Of a stretch of DNA of 64,000 nt, positions 34,569-43,884 are shown one piece after another (positions within the stretch are counted from its first letter, which is position 1; every line of letters starts with the position of its first letter). The position numbers were made by a program, and so were the translations under genes. Origin of the DNA: Streptomyces spectabilis (GTDB lineage: Bacteria > Actinomycetota > Actinomycetes > Streptomycetales > Streptomycetaceae); contig NZ_CP023690.1 in the NCBI RefSeq assembly GCF_008704795.1, positions 8,690,501-8,754,500 of the forward strand, read 5' to 3'. Under the pieces are notes generated by a model. It was not told the DNA's origin, searched no databases, and saw only the letters and a list, made by a program, of their open reading frames with translations.

Positions 34569-35624
34569 ATGCCCCAGGCAAGCACAGCCGTCGCGGATCG
34601 CCCCCAGGGCGCGTCCCGGCGGCCGCCCGCCGGAAGCGACTTCGCACCGCTGCTGCGCACGGTCAAGGCTCAGGGGCTCCTGGAACGGCGCACCGGTTGG
34701 TACGCCCGCAGCGTGATCGCCAACGCGGCGGCGCTGACGGCCGTGGCGGTGGGCCTGTTCGCCCTGGGGCACACCTGGTGGGTCCTGCTGCTGGCCCCCG
34801 TGCTCTCCGTGCTGTGCGTCCGCACTGCGTTCATCGGCCATGACGCCGGACACTCCCAGATCACCGGCAACCGTACGGCCGCCAGACTCATCGGGCTCTT
34901 CCACGGCAACCTCCTGCTGGGCATGAGCGTGAGCTGGTGGAACGACAAACACAACCGTCACCACGCCAACCCCAACCACATCGAGAAGGACCCTGACGTC
35001 GCCGCCGACGTCCTGGTGTTCACCAGCAAGCAGGCCGGAGTCCGCGTCGGCTTCCGGCGCTGGCTCACCCGTCACCAGGCCTGGCTGTTCTTCCCGCTCA
35101 CGCTGCTGCAGGGCATAGCCATGAAGGTGTACGGCTTCCAGGGCCTGCGCCGTCAGAGCCCGCGCGGGCGCGCGGTGGAAGGCACCCTCCTGGTGGCTCA
35201 CCTCGTGGGCTACGGAGCCCTGCTCCTGGCCGCGATGCCCCTGGGGCACGCGCTCGCGTTCGCCGCCCTCCACCAGGCCCTGTTCGGCCTGCACCTGGGC
35301 ATGGCCTTCGCGCCCAACCACAAGGGCATGGAGATGCCCAATCCGGACGGCGAGCATTGGGGGCACCTCCAGCGGCAGGTGCTCACCTCCCGGAACATCC
35401 GTGGCGGACAGGTCACCGACTGGCTCCTCGGCGGCCTCAACTACCAGATCGAGCATCACCTCTTCCCGAGCATGCCCCGGCCGCACCTGCGCCTCGCCCA
35501 GCCGCTGGTCCGCGCACACTGCCATGCTGTGGGTATGCCCTATGCAGAGACGGGCCTGATCGACTCCTACCGGCAGGTGCTTCGCCACATGTACGAGGTG
35601 GGGGAGCCGCTCAGGGCGGAGTGA
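34569..35624 (+). CDS. Membrane fatty acid desaturase
   Basis: 351 residues from the ATG at 34569, which follows GGAGAACCGACC. Three histidine clusters define the di-iron site: HDAGHSQ, NDKHNRHHANPN and QIEHHLFPSMPRPHL. Four hydrophobic segments flank them (ALTAVAVGLFALGH, WWVLLLAPVLSVL, LLVAHLVGYGALLLAAMPLG and next). The protein belongs to the DesA3/delta-6-like acyl-CoA or acyl-lipid desaturase group, without a fused cytochrome b5. It introduces a double bond into membrane acyl chains, likely as a response to cold or membrane stress. Divergent from the SNF2 gene; single gene with a small membrane protein downstream. Confidence 0.9.
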   Translation: MPQASTAVADRPQGASRRPPAGSDFAPLLRTVKAQGLLERRTGWYARSVIANAAALTAVAVGLFALGHTWWVLLLAPVLSVLCVRTAFIGHDAGHSQITGNRTAARLIGLFHGNLLLGMSVSWWNDKHNRHHANPNHIEKDPDVAADVLVFTSKQAGVRVGFRRWLTRHQAWLFFPLTLLQGIAMKVYGFQGLRRQSPRGRAVEGTLLVAHLVGYGALLLAAMPLGHALAFAALHQALFGLHLGMAFAPNHKGMEMPNPDGEHWGHLQRQVLTSRNIRGGQVTDWLLGGLNYQIEHHLFPSMPRPHLRLAQPLVRAHCHAVGMPYAETGLIDSYRQVLRHMYEVGEPLRAE

Positions 35625-35800
35625 GGCCGGGTGGCGCCGAGTGGGGCCGAGGGCGTCGAGGAGACCCCCAGGGCGTGACTCGGGGTTCTCTCGGGGTCGC
35701 ACCTCAGGGACCGGTCAGGGTCGCGTTCCGGAACTGGACACGGGGTCGATCCCGTTTCTCAAGGCAGAGAGCGGCACCAGCCGCGAAGGAGGCGACGGAC

Positions 35801-35983
35801 ATGTCGAAGAAAGCGAAGATCGCTGCGGGAGGCGTGGCGGTAGGGCTCATTCTGCTGATCTGGCTGCCCTGGTGGGCTGCCTTCCTGATCGTGCTCGGCG
35901 TTCCGGCGGCGGCCTATCTGACACTCGACCCGTCGCAGCGGCGCAGGCTGCGCCGCGTCAGCCGCAAGGAGCTCGGCCGCTGA
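35801..35983 (+). CDS. Small membrane protein (60 aa)
   Basis: Starts MSKKAKIAAGG at 35801, behind a good AAGGAGG site. One or two hydrophobic segments (VAVGLILLIWLPWWAAFLIVLGVPAAAYL) are followed by a basic tail (SQRRRLRRVSRKELGR). It follows the desaturase by 176 bases. Similar to the other tiny membrane proteins in the first 2 kb in layout, but not clearly homologous. Function unknown. Confidence 0.7.
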   Translation: MSKKAKIAAGGVAVGLILLIWLPWWAAFLIVLGVPAAAYLTLDPSQRRRLRRVSRKELGR

Positions 35984-36372
35984 GACGCCGTGGCTCCTCC
36001 GGCGTCACGCCGGGATCGGCGCAGGGGCGCAGGTCCGGCGGCCGCTGCTGCGCCCACGGGACGTGGTGTGCGACGGGCCTCCCGTGGGCGGGGAGAAGCC
36101 GTTCTGGGAAGGGCTGACTCAGGAGGAGAAGGACCCGGGGAAGCCGGATCGCAGAAGGCTCGGGGAAGCCAGGGCGCAGCAGGCTCGGGAGGGCCGGAGC
36201 GGAGAAGGCTCAGTGATGGAGAAGGCCCAGTGATGGAGAAGGCCCAGTGACGGCGTGGGAGAAGGAGACAGCCCGGCGAGATCGAAAACCCGTTGCGTCA
36301 GCCGGCGCAGCCCAGCACCATGACGCCCATGACTTCCGGAAAGGAGGCCCAGCGATCCCACGGTGATCGCTG
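35984..36372. other. Intergenic region with short repeats
   Basis: About 390 bases without a credible gene. GTGATGGAGAAGGCCCA occurs twice in tandem at about 36213-36248 with a third partial copy, and related AGAAGGCTC units precede them. A strong AAAGGAGG at about 36340 is not followed by a convincing start at the right distance. Confidence 0.45.
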
Positions 36373-39300
36373 ATGGCCGCACACGAAGCGTCGTCACAGA
36401 CGCAAAAGACACAACAGACGCACCAGACGCACCAGACGCACCACGTCCAGCCTCAGGCCACACCCGAGAGCGCCCCAGCGCCGCTGACACCGGCCTGGTT
36501 GAGGACCCACTTCGACGCGCTGCCCTTCCCGGCACGCACCGGCGCGCTCGCGCGCTACGCCCGCACCCTCGCCCCGGCCGCGTACGACTCCCTGCGCCGC
36601 GCCCTCGATGCCGGTACGCCCGACGAGCGGCACACCGCGCTCTTCCTCGCCGTCGCCCGCCGCGACCTCACGACCGTCGCCGATGCCCTGACCGACCCGT
36701 TGTTGCGCCGCCGCGCCCTGGCGGCGGCCATCCGGCTGCCCATCGCCGACGAGGCCCTGGAGCAGCTCGCGCTGAGTCCGGTGGGGGCGGCCCGGCACGA
36801 GACGTACCGCGTCCTGCGGCACGGCCGCCGCTCCGCCCTCGCGGCCCGCCTCCTGCCAGCCGTGCACCAGCAGTACGGTGCGCGGGACGCCGCCCTGTTG
36901 CTGCCCGCATGCCCCGCCGAGACCGTCGCCGACTGGCTGCCTCGGCTCGACCCGCCGCAAGGCGTGCTGCACACATTGGCCCGCACGGCGCCACGGGCGG
37001 TCGCGGGCCTGCTCGCCGCCCGCTCCCGGGGTGCCGCCGGTCACCGCCGTCGCTTCACGGGCGGACACAGAGCGGTCGCGAGCCTCGCGGCGCGGCGAGA
37101 CCGGGACGCCGCACTGCTCCTGCTCGACCAAGCCCCCGACCTGGTGTCCGGGCCCACGGCCCGCCACCTGCTGCGCTGGCCCGACCGCGTGCTGGAGATC
37201 CTGCGCACCGCACCGCCCCGGGAGGACGGATCCCCGCGCGAACTCCCGCTGCCGCCAGGGCCCCTGCCGCCCGCCGTGCGCCGAGCCCTGCGCGCGCTCC
37301 CGCCCGCGGACCTGGTGGATCTCGCGCGACGCTGCCCGCCGACCCGTGTCGGCTCCGGCCGTTCCCGTCGCGTGGAGGTCTCCCCGGACGGCCTGTTGGC
37401 GCTTCTCCCCGCGCCGGAGCGGGACCGTCTGCTCAGAGAGCGGACCGCGCGGTCGCGCGCCGTCCGCTCCATTCCGCTCCCCACGCTCGCGGCCCTGTCC
37501 GCGGCAGATCGCGGGCGCCTTGTGGGCCCCTGGGTGGCGCGCTGGTCGCGCCGGGACTGGATGGTGTGCCGACTCGCCCCCGCGCTGCCGCTCGCCCAAG
37601 GCGAACCGCTGCTCCGTGCCCTCGCCGAAGGCCATCGCGCGCACGAGCGTGCTCTGGCCTGGCCCGCGCTCCTCGCCTGCGCCGAACTCGAAGGCGATCC
37701 GGATGAGTTCGCCCGCGTCGCCGGTGACTGCGAACGGGCGTGGCACGATCAGGACGACGTGCGTCGTGCCGCCCTGGAGCAGCTTTCCGGCGCCTCGGGG
37801 CAGCTCCTGGCGGCCCTCCCGGACCATGTACTGCGCGATGCCGCGCTGACCGCCGTGCAGTCGCGCGACTCGACCACCGGCACGTTGGCCGCGGTCGACA
37901 GGCTGCTGCGCCGGGCCGTCCACGGTGCGGCGTCGAGGGGGAGCGTGGGCCGTGCCGCCTACGCGGTGGAGCTGCTGGGCCACGTCGTCAGCGACCCGCG
38001 CCTCACCCGGTCGACGCGTCCCCTGCGCATCGACAGGGCGACGGCGCAGGCCATCTGGAAGGCCACAACGCCAGAGTCACGCGCGCGTGCCGACCGCCGC
38101 GTCCACCTCGCCGAACTCCTGGCGCCTCACCTGGCCGCCCTGCCCGACCTCGACGCCCTGGTACGCCGGACCGCACTGGAGGACGACGACCCGCACCTCG
38201 CGGCCCGCGCGGCGGCCGCCTGGGTGGCGCCGGGGCCGCTACGGGAGGAGCGCTGTGCCGAACTGGTCGGCATCGACGCCTCGTTCGCGACAGTGCCGCG
38301 CGTCCTGGAGACTCTCGTCACCCGACGCACCGACCTCCTGAGCGAACTCCTCACGGCCGTTCCCGGAGGTCTGATCGGTCGCGTGCGGCCCCGTGCCCTC
38401 CCTTGGGCCCCTCGGCTGCGCGCGGGCGTCCGAGGCCGCTGGCTGCCCGCACAGCGCCACGCCTGGGAGACACATCACGCGAGGGTCGCCCAAGATCCCC
38501 ACGCCCCGCTGCGCGCCCGCGCCGACGCGGCCGCTCAGCTGCGCGACCCGAGTCTGCTCACCGCGCTCGCCGACACGGCACCCCAGCCGGTCGCCGCGGC
38601 CGCACTGGGAGCGCTGGGGCCGGCCGTCGGGCCGCTGCTGGACGCTCGGCACACGGCGTACGGCACGGCGTACGGCACGGCGACGCCCAGGAACGAGCCC
38701 GTCCTCGACGCTCTGCTGCGCCATGCCGCGACGGGCGGCGTCCGCGGCCGCGCGGCCATGGGTGCCCTGCGGAGCCTCCTGAAGGCCCTGCCCGAGCAGG
38801 ACACCCTCATGCTGCTCGCGCCGGTCGTGTGCGCTGAGGACACGCCGGTGGGCACCCGCAAGGAAGCCGCCCGCGCGCTGGCCGGGCTGCCCGGGGTGGC
38901 GGCCCACGACGCCCTGGTGTCCGCTTGGGACACGCCACGGCAGCACCGTGATGTGCGTGCCGTCCTGGCGCTCGCCCTCGTGGCCACGATCGACCGCGCC
39001 GGAATCGCCGAACGGCTGCTGCGCGGCGCCACCGAACCCGCCGTCCGCGACGCGATCATCCACACGCGCGTGGGGCCCGTCAGGGACTCCATGGCCCCGG
39101 CCTACCGGGCGTTTCTGATGCGCCTCCTGAAGGAAGCGGACGAGGAGACCGCCGTCGCCGCGTGCAGGGCGTTGCCGGCATGGTGCGCGCAGGACAGTGA
39201 CGACGTGCTGCGGGCGCTGATCGCCGTGGCCGTCGACCGGGCGCGCAGTCCTCGACAGTGGAACGCGGCGGCAAGGCAGCTGATGTGGCTTCCCCTCGGC

Positions 39301-39876
39301 CCGTCCGGCCTCCGTGCCCTCACGAACGCCTTCCATGAGCTGCGACGACAGGGGACCGGGGCCGACCGGCAAGGGAGAGAGGATGCCTTGCGGCGCCTGG
39401 CGGGCATCGCCGATGCCGTGCCGCAGGTCCAGCACGCGACGGTGGAGTCCCTGTCCGTCGCCGACGAACTCGCCACGGCTCTATGCGCTGTTGGACTGCG
39501 CCGCGAGGCGGTCCGTCTCCTGTGGGACATCTGCCTGGCCGCGCTGCGGCACGGCCGGTGCGACCAGGAACGCTGGGAAGGGCTCCTCGAACTGGTCGAG
39601 GAACGCCCTGAACGGCTCGCCTTCGCACGCGAGCCGTACCTGGACGTGGACGAACCGCGTGCCAGGAGCGCACTGCTCACCGCCGCCCGACTGCTGCGAG
39701 AACGCGGCACCCCGGTATCGGGGCTGATGGCCCTCGCCTTGGTCGGCGCCGGTGGGAGGGCGACCTCATGGGACGACACCTGGCAGGCCGAACTGGCGGC
39801 GCTGCGACGGCACGAGGACAGCGACACGGCGACCGCCGCGCTCCTCCTGCACTCCGGAAGGCCGCGCTCCTGCTGA
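36373..39876 (+). CDS. Very large Leu/Ala/Arg-rich protein, HEAT-repeat-like
   Basis: 1,167 residues, no recognised enzyme domain. After a His/Gln/Thr repeat (THQTHQTHH, residues about 16-25) the whole chain is alpha-helical, with helix pairs of roughly 30-40 residues such as ALFLAVARRDLTTVADALTDPLLRRRALAAA and TRKEAARALAGLPGVAAHDALVSAWDTP, which suggests an alpha-solenoid of HEAT/ARM type. No signal peptide or membrane helix. A DNA slippage tract gives TAYGTAYGTA near residue 765. Solenoids of this size usually scaffold protein complexes. It stands alone; I cannot assign a function. The ATG at 36373 has a weak ribosome site. Confidence 0.7.
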   Translation: MAAHEASSQTQKTQQTHQTHQTHHVQPQATPESAPAPLTPAWLRTHFDALPFPARTGALARYARTLAPAAYDSLRRALDAGTPDERHTALFLAVARRDLTTVADALTDPLLRRRALAAAIRLPIADEALEQLALSPVGAARHETYRVLRHGRRSALAARLLPAVHQQYGARDAALLLPACPAETVADWLPRLDPPQGVLHTLARTAPRAVAGLLAARSRGAAGHRRRFTGGHRAVASLAARRDRDAALLLLDQAPDLVSGPTARHLLRWPDRVLEILRTAPPREDGSPRELPLPPGPLPPAVRRALRALPPADLVDLARRCPPTRVGSGRSRRVEVSPDGLLALLPAPERDRLLRERTARSRAVRSIPLPTLAALSAADRGRLVGPWVARWSRRDWMVCRLAPALPLAQGEPLLRALAEGHRAHERALAWPALLACAELEGDPDEFARVAGDCERAWHDQDDVRRAALEQLSGASGQLLAALPDHVLRDAALTAVQSRDSTTGTLAAVDRLLRRAVHGAASRGSVGRAAYAVELLGHVVSDPRLTRSTRPLRIDRATAQAIWKATTPESRARADRRVHLAELLAPHLAALPDLDALVRRTALEDDDPHLAARAAAAWVAPGPLREERCAELVGIDASFATVPRVLETLVTRRTDLLSELLTAVPGGLIGRVRPRALPWAPRLRAGVRGRWLPAQRHAWETHHARVAQDPHAPLRARADAAAQLRDPSLLTALADTAPQPVAAAALGALGPAVGPLLDARHTAYGTAYGTATPRNEPVLDALLRHAATGGVRGRAAMGALRSLLKALPEQDTLMLLAPVVCAEDTPVGTRKEAARALAGLPGVAAHDALVSAWDTPRQHRDVRAVLALALVATIDRAGIAERLLRGATEPAVRDAIIHTRVGPVRDSMAPAYRAFLMRLLKEADEETAVAACRALPAWCAQDSDDVLRALIAVAVDRARSPRQWNAAARQLMWLPLGPSGLRALTNAFHELRRQGTGADRQGREDALRRLAGIADAVPQVQHATVESLSVADELATALCAVGLRREAVRLLWDICLAALRHGRCDQERWEGLLELVEERPERLAFAREPYLDVDEPRARSALLTAARLLRERGTPVSGLMALALVGAGGRATSWDDTWQAELAALRRHEDSDTATAALLLHSGRPRSC

Positions 39877-39920
39877 ACACCGCAAGACGCTGAACCGCCC
39901 GGCCAAGGAGGAGCCAGATC

Positions 39921-40775
39921 TCAGGAGGGGCGTACCGCCATCCTGTCGAGTGCTGCGAGAAGGCCGGGCAGTTCGGACCCGCGCCCCACCGGAAGAACCT
40001 CGCCCGGCTCCTCGTCGAGCAGGACGAACGCGATGTCGTCGGTCCTGGCGACCATGGACCAGCCGGGACCGTCGGCACGCAGGGTGCGGGCCTCCCCGGA
40101 GGCGAACGACGACCGGACCCGGCCCAGGGGCGGAGGCGTCTCCACGTAGGCGCGTACTTCGGCCAGGACGCGTCGTACACCCGTGAGCGGCTCGGAGTGC
40201 GCGGACTCGACGGCGACCGCCCGGGAGCCGTCGTGCGGCTGCCCGGCCCCGGCCCCATCGCCCGCCGTGAAGTCGGCGTCGTCGATCTGCTCGCGCCAGA
40301 CGGCCCACTGCAGAGCGATCTCGTCGGCACCGAGACGCCGCTGCGCGGGCCCCCACGCGTCCGACTCCGGTGGCGACAGGGGGATGCGGTGGGGCGTCCC
40401 GGGTTCGGGCTGCGGGTCGTGCGGCGCGGGCACGCCCGGCGCGGCCACGGCCACCGCCAGCGGCCAGCCGGGCAGCGCCTCGACCACGGTGCGCTCGCCC
40501 GGCGACAGGTCGTACTCCATGCCGCAGTCCCAGGAGGCGATCGCGACGGCGACGAGCGAGACGTCGTCGGTCACGACCGTCCAGCGCGCGCCGGAGCCGT
40601 CCTGGCCGAGCACCAGGCCGTACCCGGCGGCCACCGGCGGAAGGTCGAGGGCCGCACACGCCTCCGGGTAGTCGTCGCCGAGCACACTGGGGAACTTCGC
40701 GGGCGTCAGCAGGACCGCCGTCAGTACGTACAGGGCGTCGTCATCGGCGGCGACGGCGTCGTCCGTTCCGGCCAT
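39921..40775 (-). CDS. Hypothetical protein (284 aa)
   Basis: Starts at the ATG 40773-40775 (MAGTDDAVAADDD) behind GGGGAGG; the frame is open eight codons further up. Acidic protein. An N-terminal part (LYVLTAVLLTPAKFPSVLGDDYPEACAALDLPPV) and a middle (LVLGQDGSGARWTVVTDDVSLVAVAIASWDCGMEYDLSPGE) suggest a beta-rich fold, and the C-terminal part repeats that style (WSMVARTDDIAFVLLDEEPGEVLPV). No family is recognised. Convergent with the large solenoid gene, 44 bases apart. Confidence 0.65.
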   Translation of the reverse strand: MAGTDDAVAADDDALYVLTAVLLTPAKFPSVLGDDYPEACAALDLPPVAAGYGLVLGQDGSGARWTVVTDDVSLVAVAIASWDCGMEYDLSPGERTVVEALPGWPLAVAVAAPGVPAPHDPQPEPGTPHRIPLSPPESDAWGPAQRRLGADEIALQWAVWREQIDDADFTAGDGAGAGQPHDGSRAVAVESAHSEPLTGVRRVLAEVRAYVETPPPLGRVRSSFASGEARTLRADGPGWSMVARTDDIAFVLLDEEPGEVLPVGRGSELPGLLAALDRMAVRPS

Positions 40776-41086
40776 GCAGGCCTCCCCATCACTGCCCACG
40801 TGTTTCTCCGACGGCGCACCATAACCACTGGCCCCAGGCGCCGTCGAGGGTCCGTGACCAGGAAGACATCGCCGCCTGGCGCGCCCTGTCAGCGGTTCTG
40901 AGGGCGGGCGTGCGCTTCCATCAGGGCTGCTGTGGACGGGGTCCGAGCTACCGCCCCCGCACGCCGTGCGAGGTCCGTGAGCGGCTCGCCCACGCCGCCC
41001 GGACGGGCGTTCCGCTCACGGTGCCGCCGGGACAGGCGTTCCGCTCACGGTGGCGCTCGTCTGCCCCGACCCCACGCACACCGACG
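40776..41086. other. Intergenic region with a direct repeat
   Basis: About 310 bases. GGCGTTCCGCTCACGGTG occurs at about 41006 and again 29 bases later. No gene seen; the promoter of the 284-residue protein should lie at the left edge. Confidence 0.4.
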
Positions 41087-41362
41087 TCACGCGGCGGGCA
41101 GGCCGAGGAGCGTACGCGCCACGGCGCCCGGCGACTCGTCGTGCTCACGGGCGAGGGCGATGACCGCCCGGCAGGCCAGTTCGTTCACTCCGAAGGACAG
41201 CGCTTCCGGCGAGACCCAGCCCGAGGCCTCGTCGATCCGCTCCTGGTCGTCCTCGGCACAGGCAGCCACATAGACGGCGGCCGCCTCGAAGAGGTTGTGG
41301 GTGCGCTTGTCGTCGCCCGGCGCCGTGTCCACCCTCCAGAGCTTGCGGATCCAGTCGAACAT
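41087..41362 (-). CDS. Small hypothetical protein (91 aa)
   Basis: 91 residues: MFDWIRKLWRVDTAPGDDKRTHN, then a helical stretch FEAAAVYVAACAEDDQERIDEASGWVS, SFGVNELACRAVIALAREHDESPGAVARTLL. All-helical, soluble. It does not match a family I know. It is divergent from the DUF2236 gene with about 100 bases between, so they share a control region. Confidence 0.6.
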   Translation of the reverse strand: MFDWIRKLWRVDTAPGDDKRTHNLFEAAAVYVAACAEDDQERIDEASGWVSPEALSFGVNELACRAVIALAREHDESPGAVARTLLGLPAA

Positions 41363-41460
41363 TCAGGTCACCTTCCCCCGCGCGGGTCCCGCTACTGGAT
41401 GCTCATCCTTCGTATCTCAAAGTAAAGTTGAAGGCTCGGCGGCAGAAGGGGAACCGTGCG

Positions 41461-42366
41461 GTGAAGCGCTACGAGCGGCTCCAGCAGATCCGGTGCCTCG
41501 ACCCGGAGAAGGACTACCTGGAGATCTACCGACTGTCCGCGACCTACGAGTTCCCCTGGGACCACGCACGCGCGCTGGAGCTCGCGCTGTACCGCACCTA
41601 CGCGGTGCCGAGCATCGGTGCCCTCCTGGCCGAGACGGCGGAGTTCAGCACCCGTACGCAGAAGCGGTACGACGACACGGCGCTGCTCCTGGACGCGATC
41701 GTCGAGCACGGCTTCGACAGCGACGAGGGGCACACGGCGATCCGCCGCATCAACCAGATGCATCGCAGCTACGACATCAGTAATGACGACATGCGCTACG
41801 TGCTGTGCACGTTCGTCGTGATGCCCAAGCGCTGGATCGACAGCTACGGATGGCGCAGGCTGTCGCGGCACGAGATGGCCGCGGCGGCGGCGTACTACCG
41901 CACTCTGGGCCAGCACATGGGCATCAAGGAGATCCCCGGTTCCTACGAAGAGTTCGCCCAGTGTCTCGACGCCTACGAAGAGGCCCACTTCGGATGGGAC
42001 GAAGGGGCGCGCAGTGTCTCCGACGCGACCCTGGAGCTGATGGTCTCCTGGTATCCGCGCCCGCTGGCGCCCGTCCTGCGCAGGGCGACCCTGGCGCTGC
42101 TCGACGAGTCGCTCCTGCGGGCCTTCGACTACGCACAGCCGTCCGCCGCGACGCGTGCGCTGGCCCGGCGCGCGGTGCGGCTGCGCGGCCGTGCGGTCCG
42201 CCTCCTCCCGCCGCGCACGGCCCCGCGCTACGCACGGCAGAACTGGGAGGTCAAGGGCTACCCGGACGGCTACAGGATCGGCGAGCTCGGCACCCGGCCG
42301 GTGCCCGGCGTGCGCGGCTGTCCGGTGCGGCACGAGGAGGCGCCCGCCGCGGGCTCAGCCGAGTGA
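41461..42366 (+). CDS. DUF2236 (oxygenase MpaB-like) protein
   Basis: 301 residues from a GTG at 41461 (VKRYERLQQIRCLDPEKD), preceded by AAGGGGAA; an in-frame TTG lies 33 bases earlier. The fold family is visible in DYLEIYRLSATYEFPWDHARALELALYRTYAVPS, TALLLDAIVEHGFDSDEG and AIRRINQMHRSYDISNDDMRYVLCTFVV, where His and Arg residues typical of haem-proximal helices occur. DUF2236 members include MpaB (mycophenolate side-chain cleavage) and latex-clearing-like proteins; actual substrates are mostly unknown. Its 3' end overlaps that of padR by 12 bases on the opposite strand. Confidence 0.78.
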   Translation: MKRYERLQQIRCLDPEKDYLEIYRLSATYEFPWDHARALELALYRTYAVPSIGALLAETAEFSTRTQKRYDDTALLLDAIVEHGFDSDEGHTAIRRINQMHRSYDISNDDMRYVLCTFVVMPKRWIDSYGWRRLSRHEMAAAAAYYRTLGQHMGIKEIPGSYEEFAQCLDAYEEAHFGWDEGARSVSDATLELMVSWYPRPLAPVLRRATLALLDESLLRAFDYAQPSAATRALARRAVRLRGRAVRLLPPRTAPRYARQNWEVKGYPDGYRIGELGTRPVPGVRGCPVRHEEAPAAGSAE

Positions 42367-42876
42367 CGCGAGGGTCTTGCGCAGCCAGGCGAGTTCGGCG
42401 CGGCTCGTGGCTCGCGCGATGGTGAGGATGCCCTGCCGGAACGGGTCGTCCAGTTCCTCCGCGCGCAGCGGCCGGTCGCCGTCGTAGAAGAAGCTGGCGG
42501 GCTCCTGGAGGAAGGTGAGACGCCGCCGCAACACCGCGGCCTGGGCGTCCGGGTCCTCCAGGTGCCGCAGGAAGGCGAGCACCGTGAACCAGCGGTTCTC
42601 GTCGGTGATGTCCCCCCGCTCAGGCTCGGCCAGACGGCGGTGCAGCTCGCTCCTGCCGTCCGCGGTGAGGCTCAGGACGTGGCGCGGCGCTGCCACGGCC
42701 CCGGGCTGGGTCTCGCGGGCCAGCAGCCCCGCCTTCTCGAGCCGCTTGATGGCCGGGTACAGCGTGCTCTCCGCGACCGGACGGACGTGCCCCGTCAGAG
42801 CGGTGATGCGCTTGCGCAGTTCGTAGCCGTGCAGCGGGCAGTCGTACAGGAATCCAAGGATGGCGAGCTCCAGCAT
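42355..42876 (-). CDS. PadR family transcriptional regulator
   Basis: 173 residues from the ATG at 42874-42876 (MLELAILGFLYD). PadR winged helix (1-85): LELAILGFLYDCPLHGYELRKRI, then ESTLYPAIKRLEKAGLL and RHVLSLTADGRSELHRRL; the C-terminal part (about 95-173, FTVLAFLRHLEDPDAQAAVLRRRLTFL) is the Vir_act_alpha_C dimerisation helix. It is divergent from the alpha/beta hydrolase gene and probably represses it together with itself. A palindromic candidate operator lies at 42903-42936. Confidence 0.87.
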   Translation of the reverse strand: MLELAILGFLYDCPLHGYELRKRITALTGHVRPVAESTLYPAIKRLEKAGLLARETQPGAVAAPRHVLSLTADGRSELHRRLAEPERGDITDENRWFTVLAFLRHLEDPDAQAAVLRRRLTFLQEPASFFYDGDRPLRAEELDDPFRQGILTIARATSRAELAWLRKTLASLG

Positions 42877-42902
42877 GTCCGCATTCTGCCGCACTCGCGG
42901 AG

Positions 42903-42936
42903 TACATCGGGTCCGTAGTACTTCGGAGGCGATGTA
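42903..42936. promoter_or_regulatory. Candidate PadR operator
   Basis: Inverted repeat TACATCG (42903-42909) and CGATGTA (42930-42936), with GTAGTAC, itself palindromic, between them at 42915-42921. PadR operators often contain ATGTA/TACAT half-sites. It lies 27 bases before padR, in the control region of the divergent hydrolase gene. Confidence 0.6.
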
Positions 42937-43043
42937 TTGTGCGACGAGGCGCCGGACGCAGAAGCGGAACCCGGCGCTCAACGACAAGCCGTGCTCAAAC
43001 GGAACACCGTGCTCAAACGGAAAGCCGTGCCCGGCGGAGCTCG

Positions 43044-43083
43044 GCACTCAGCGGCACTCAGCAGTACTCAGCGGCACTCAAGG
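43044..43083. repeat. Four tandem 10-base repeats before the hydrolase gene
   Basis: GGCACTCAGC, GGCACTCAGC, AGTACTCAGC and GGCACTCAAG follow one another directly upstream of the ribosome site at 43081. A second short direct repeat (GTGCTCAAACGGAA) lies just before, at about 42991-43022. Spacing of one helical turn would suit repeated protein contacts, or it is a slippage product. Confidence 0.6.
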
Positions 43084-43094
43084 GGGAGCGGAAC

Positions 43095-43856
43095 ATGACG
43101 ATCAGGAACGCGCGGTTCGACGCGGAGGGCAGTCTGATCCGGTGGACCGAGTTCGAGGGCGAAGGCCCCGCGCGGGTGTACGTGCACGGCCTCGGGGCGG
43201 CCTCGGCGCCCTACCACGCGCACATCGCCGCCCGGTCCGAACTGGCAGGGCGCAGATCGCTGTTCGTGGACCTGCCCGGTCACGGCCTGAGCGACCGCCC
43301 CAGCGGCTTCGGCTACACCCTGGAAGACCATGCGGACGCTGTCGCGGCGGCCCTGGACGAGGCGGAGGTGCGCGACGCGGAGATCGTCGCGCACAGCATG
43401 GGCGGCTCCGTGGCCATCGTGCTGGCCCACCGCAGGGCCGACCTGGTGGCACGCCTCGTCCTCACGGAGGCCAACCTCGACCCGTATCCGCCGAGGACCG
43501 CGGGCAGCAGCGGAATCGTGGGCTACGAAGAGGACGCTTTCGTCGCCGAGGGGTACGCGCGCGTACTGGAGAAGGTCGGCCCGGCATGGGCCGCGACCAT
43601 GCGCCTCGTCGATCCGCGTGCCCTGCACCGCAGTGCCATGGGCCTCGCGCGCGGGACGCGGCCCACGATGCGCGCGACGCTGATGGCGCTCTCCGTGGAG
43701 CGCGTCTTCGTGCAGGGCGCGCTGAGCGGAGACGTCCCGGGCGGCGACGACCTGGAGGCGTCCGGCGTGCGGGTCGTCACCGTGCCCGATGCCGGGCACA
43801 ACGTCATGCTGGACAACCCGCCCGCCTTCGCCGCGGTGCTCGCGGGACGCTCCTGA
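43095..43856 (+). CDS. Alpha/beta hydrolase
   Basis: 253 residues from the ATG at 43095, after AGGGGGAG. Fold landmarks: VYVHGLGAAS (oxyanion loop), FVDLPGHGLSDRP, nucleophile elbow VAHSMGGSVA (Ser), VVTVPDAGHNVMLDNP (catalytic His), with an acidic residue before it. Single-domain, cytosolic. The substrate cannot be read from sequence; the neighbouring PadR gene suggests an inducible esterase or lactonase, perhaps for a phenolic or lipophilic compound. Confidence 0.85.
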   Translation: MTIRNARFDAEGSLIRWTEFEGEGPARVYVHGLGAASAPYHAHIAARSELAGRRSLFVDLPGHGLSDRPSGFGYTLEDHADAVAAALDEAEVRDAEIVAHSMGGSVAIVLAHRRADLVARLVLTEANLDPYPPRTAGSSGIVGYEEDAFVAEGYARVLEKVGPAWAATMRLVDPRALHRSAMGLARGTRPTMRATLMALSVERVFVQGALSGDVPGGDDLEASGVRVVTVPDAGHNVMLDNPPAFAAVLAGRS

Positions 43857-43884
43857 GTGACGTCCTCGTGCGCTCTGAGGTGCG

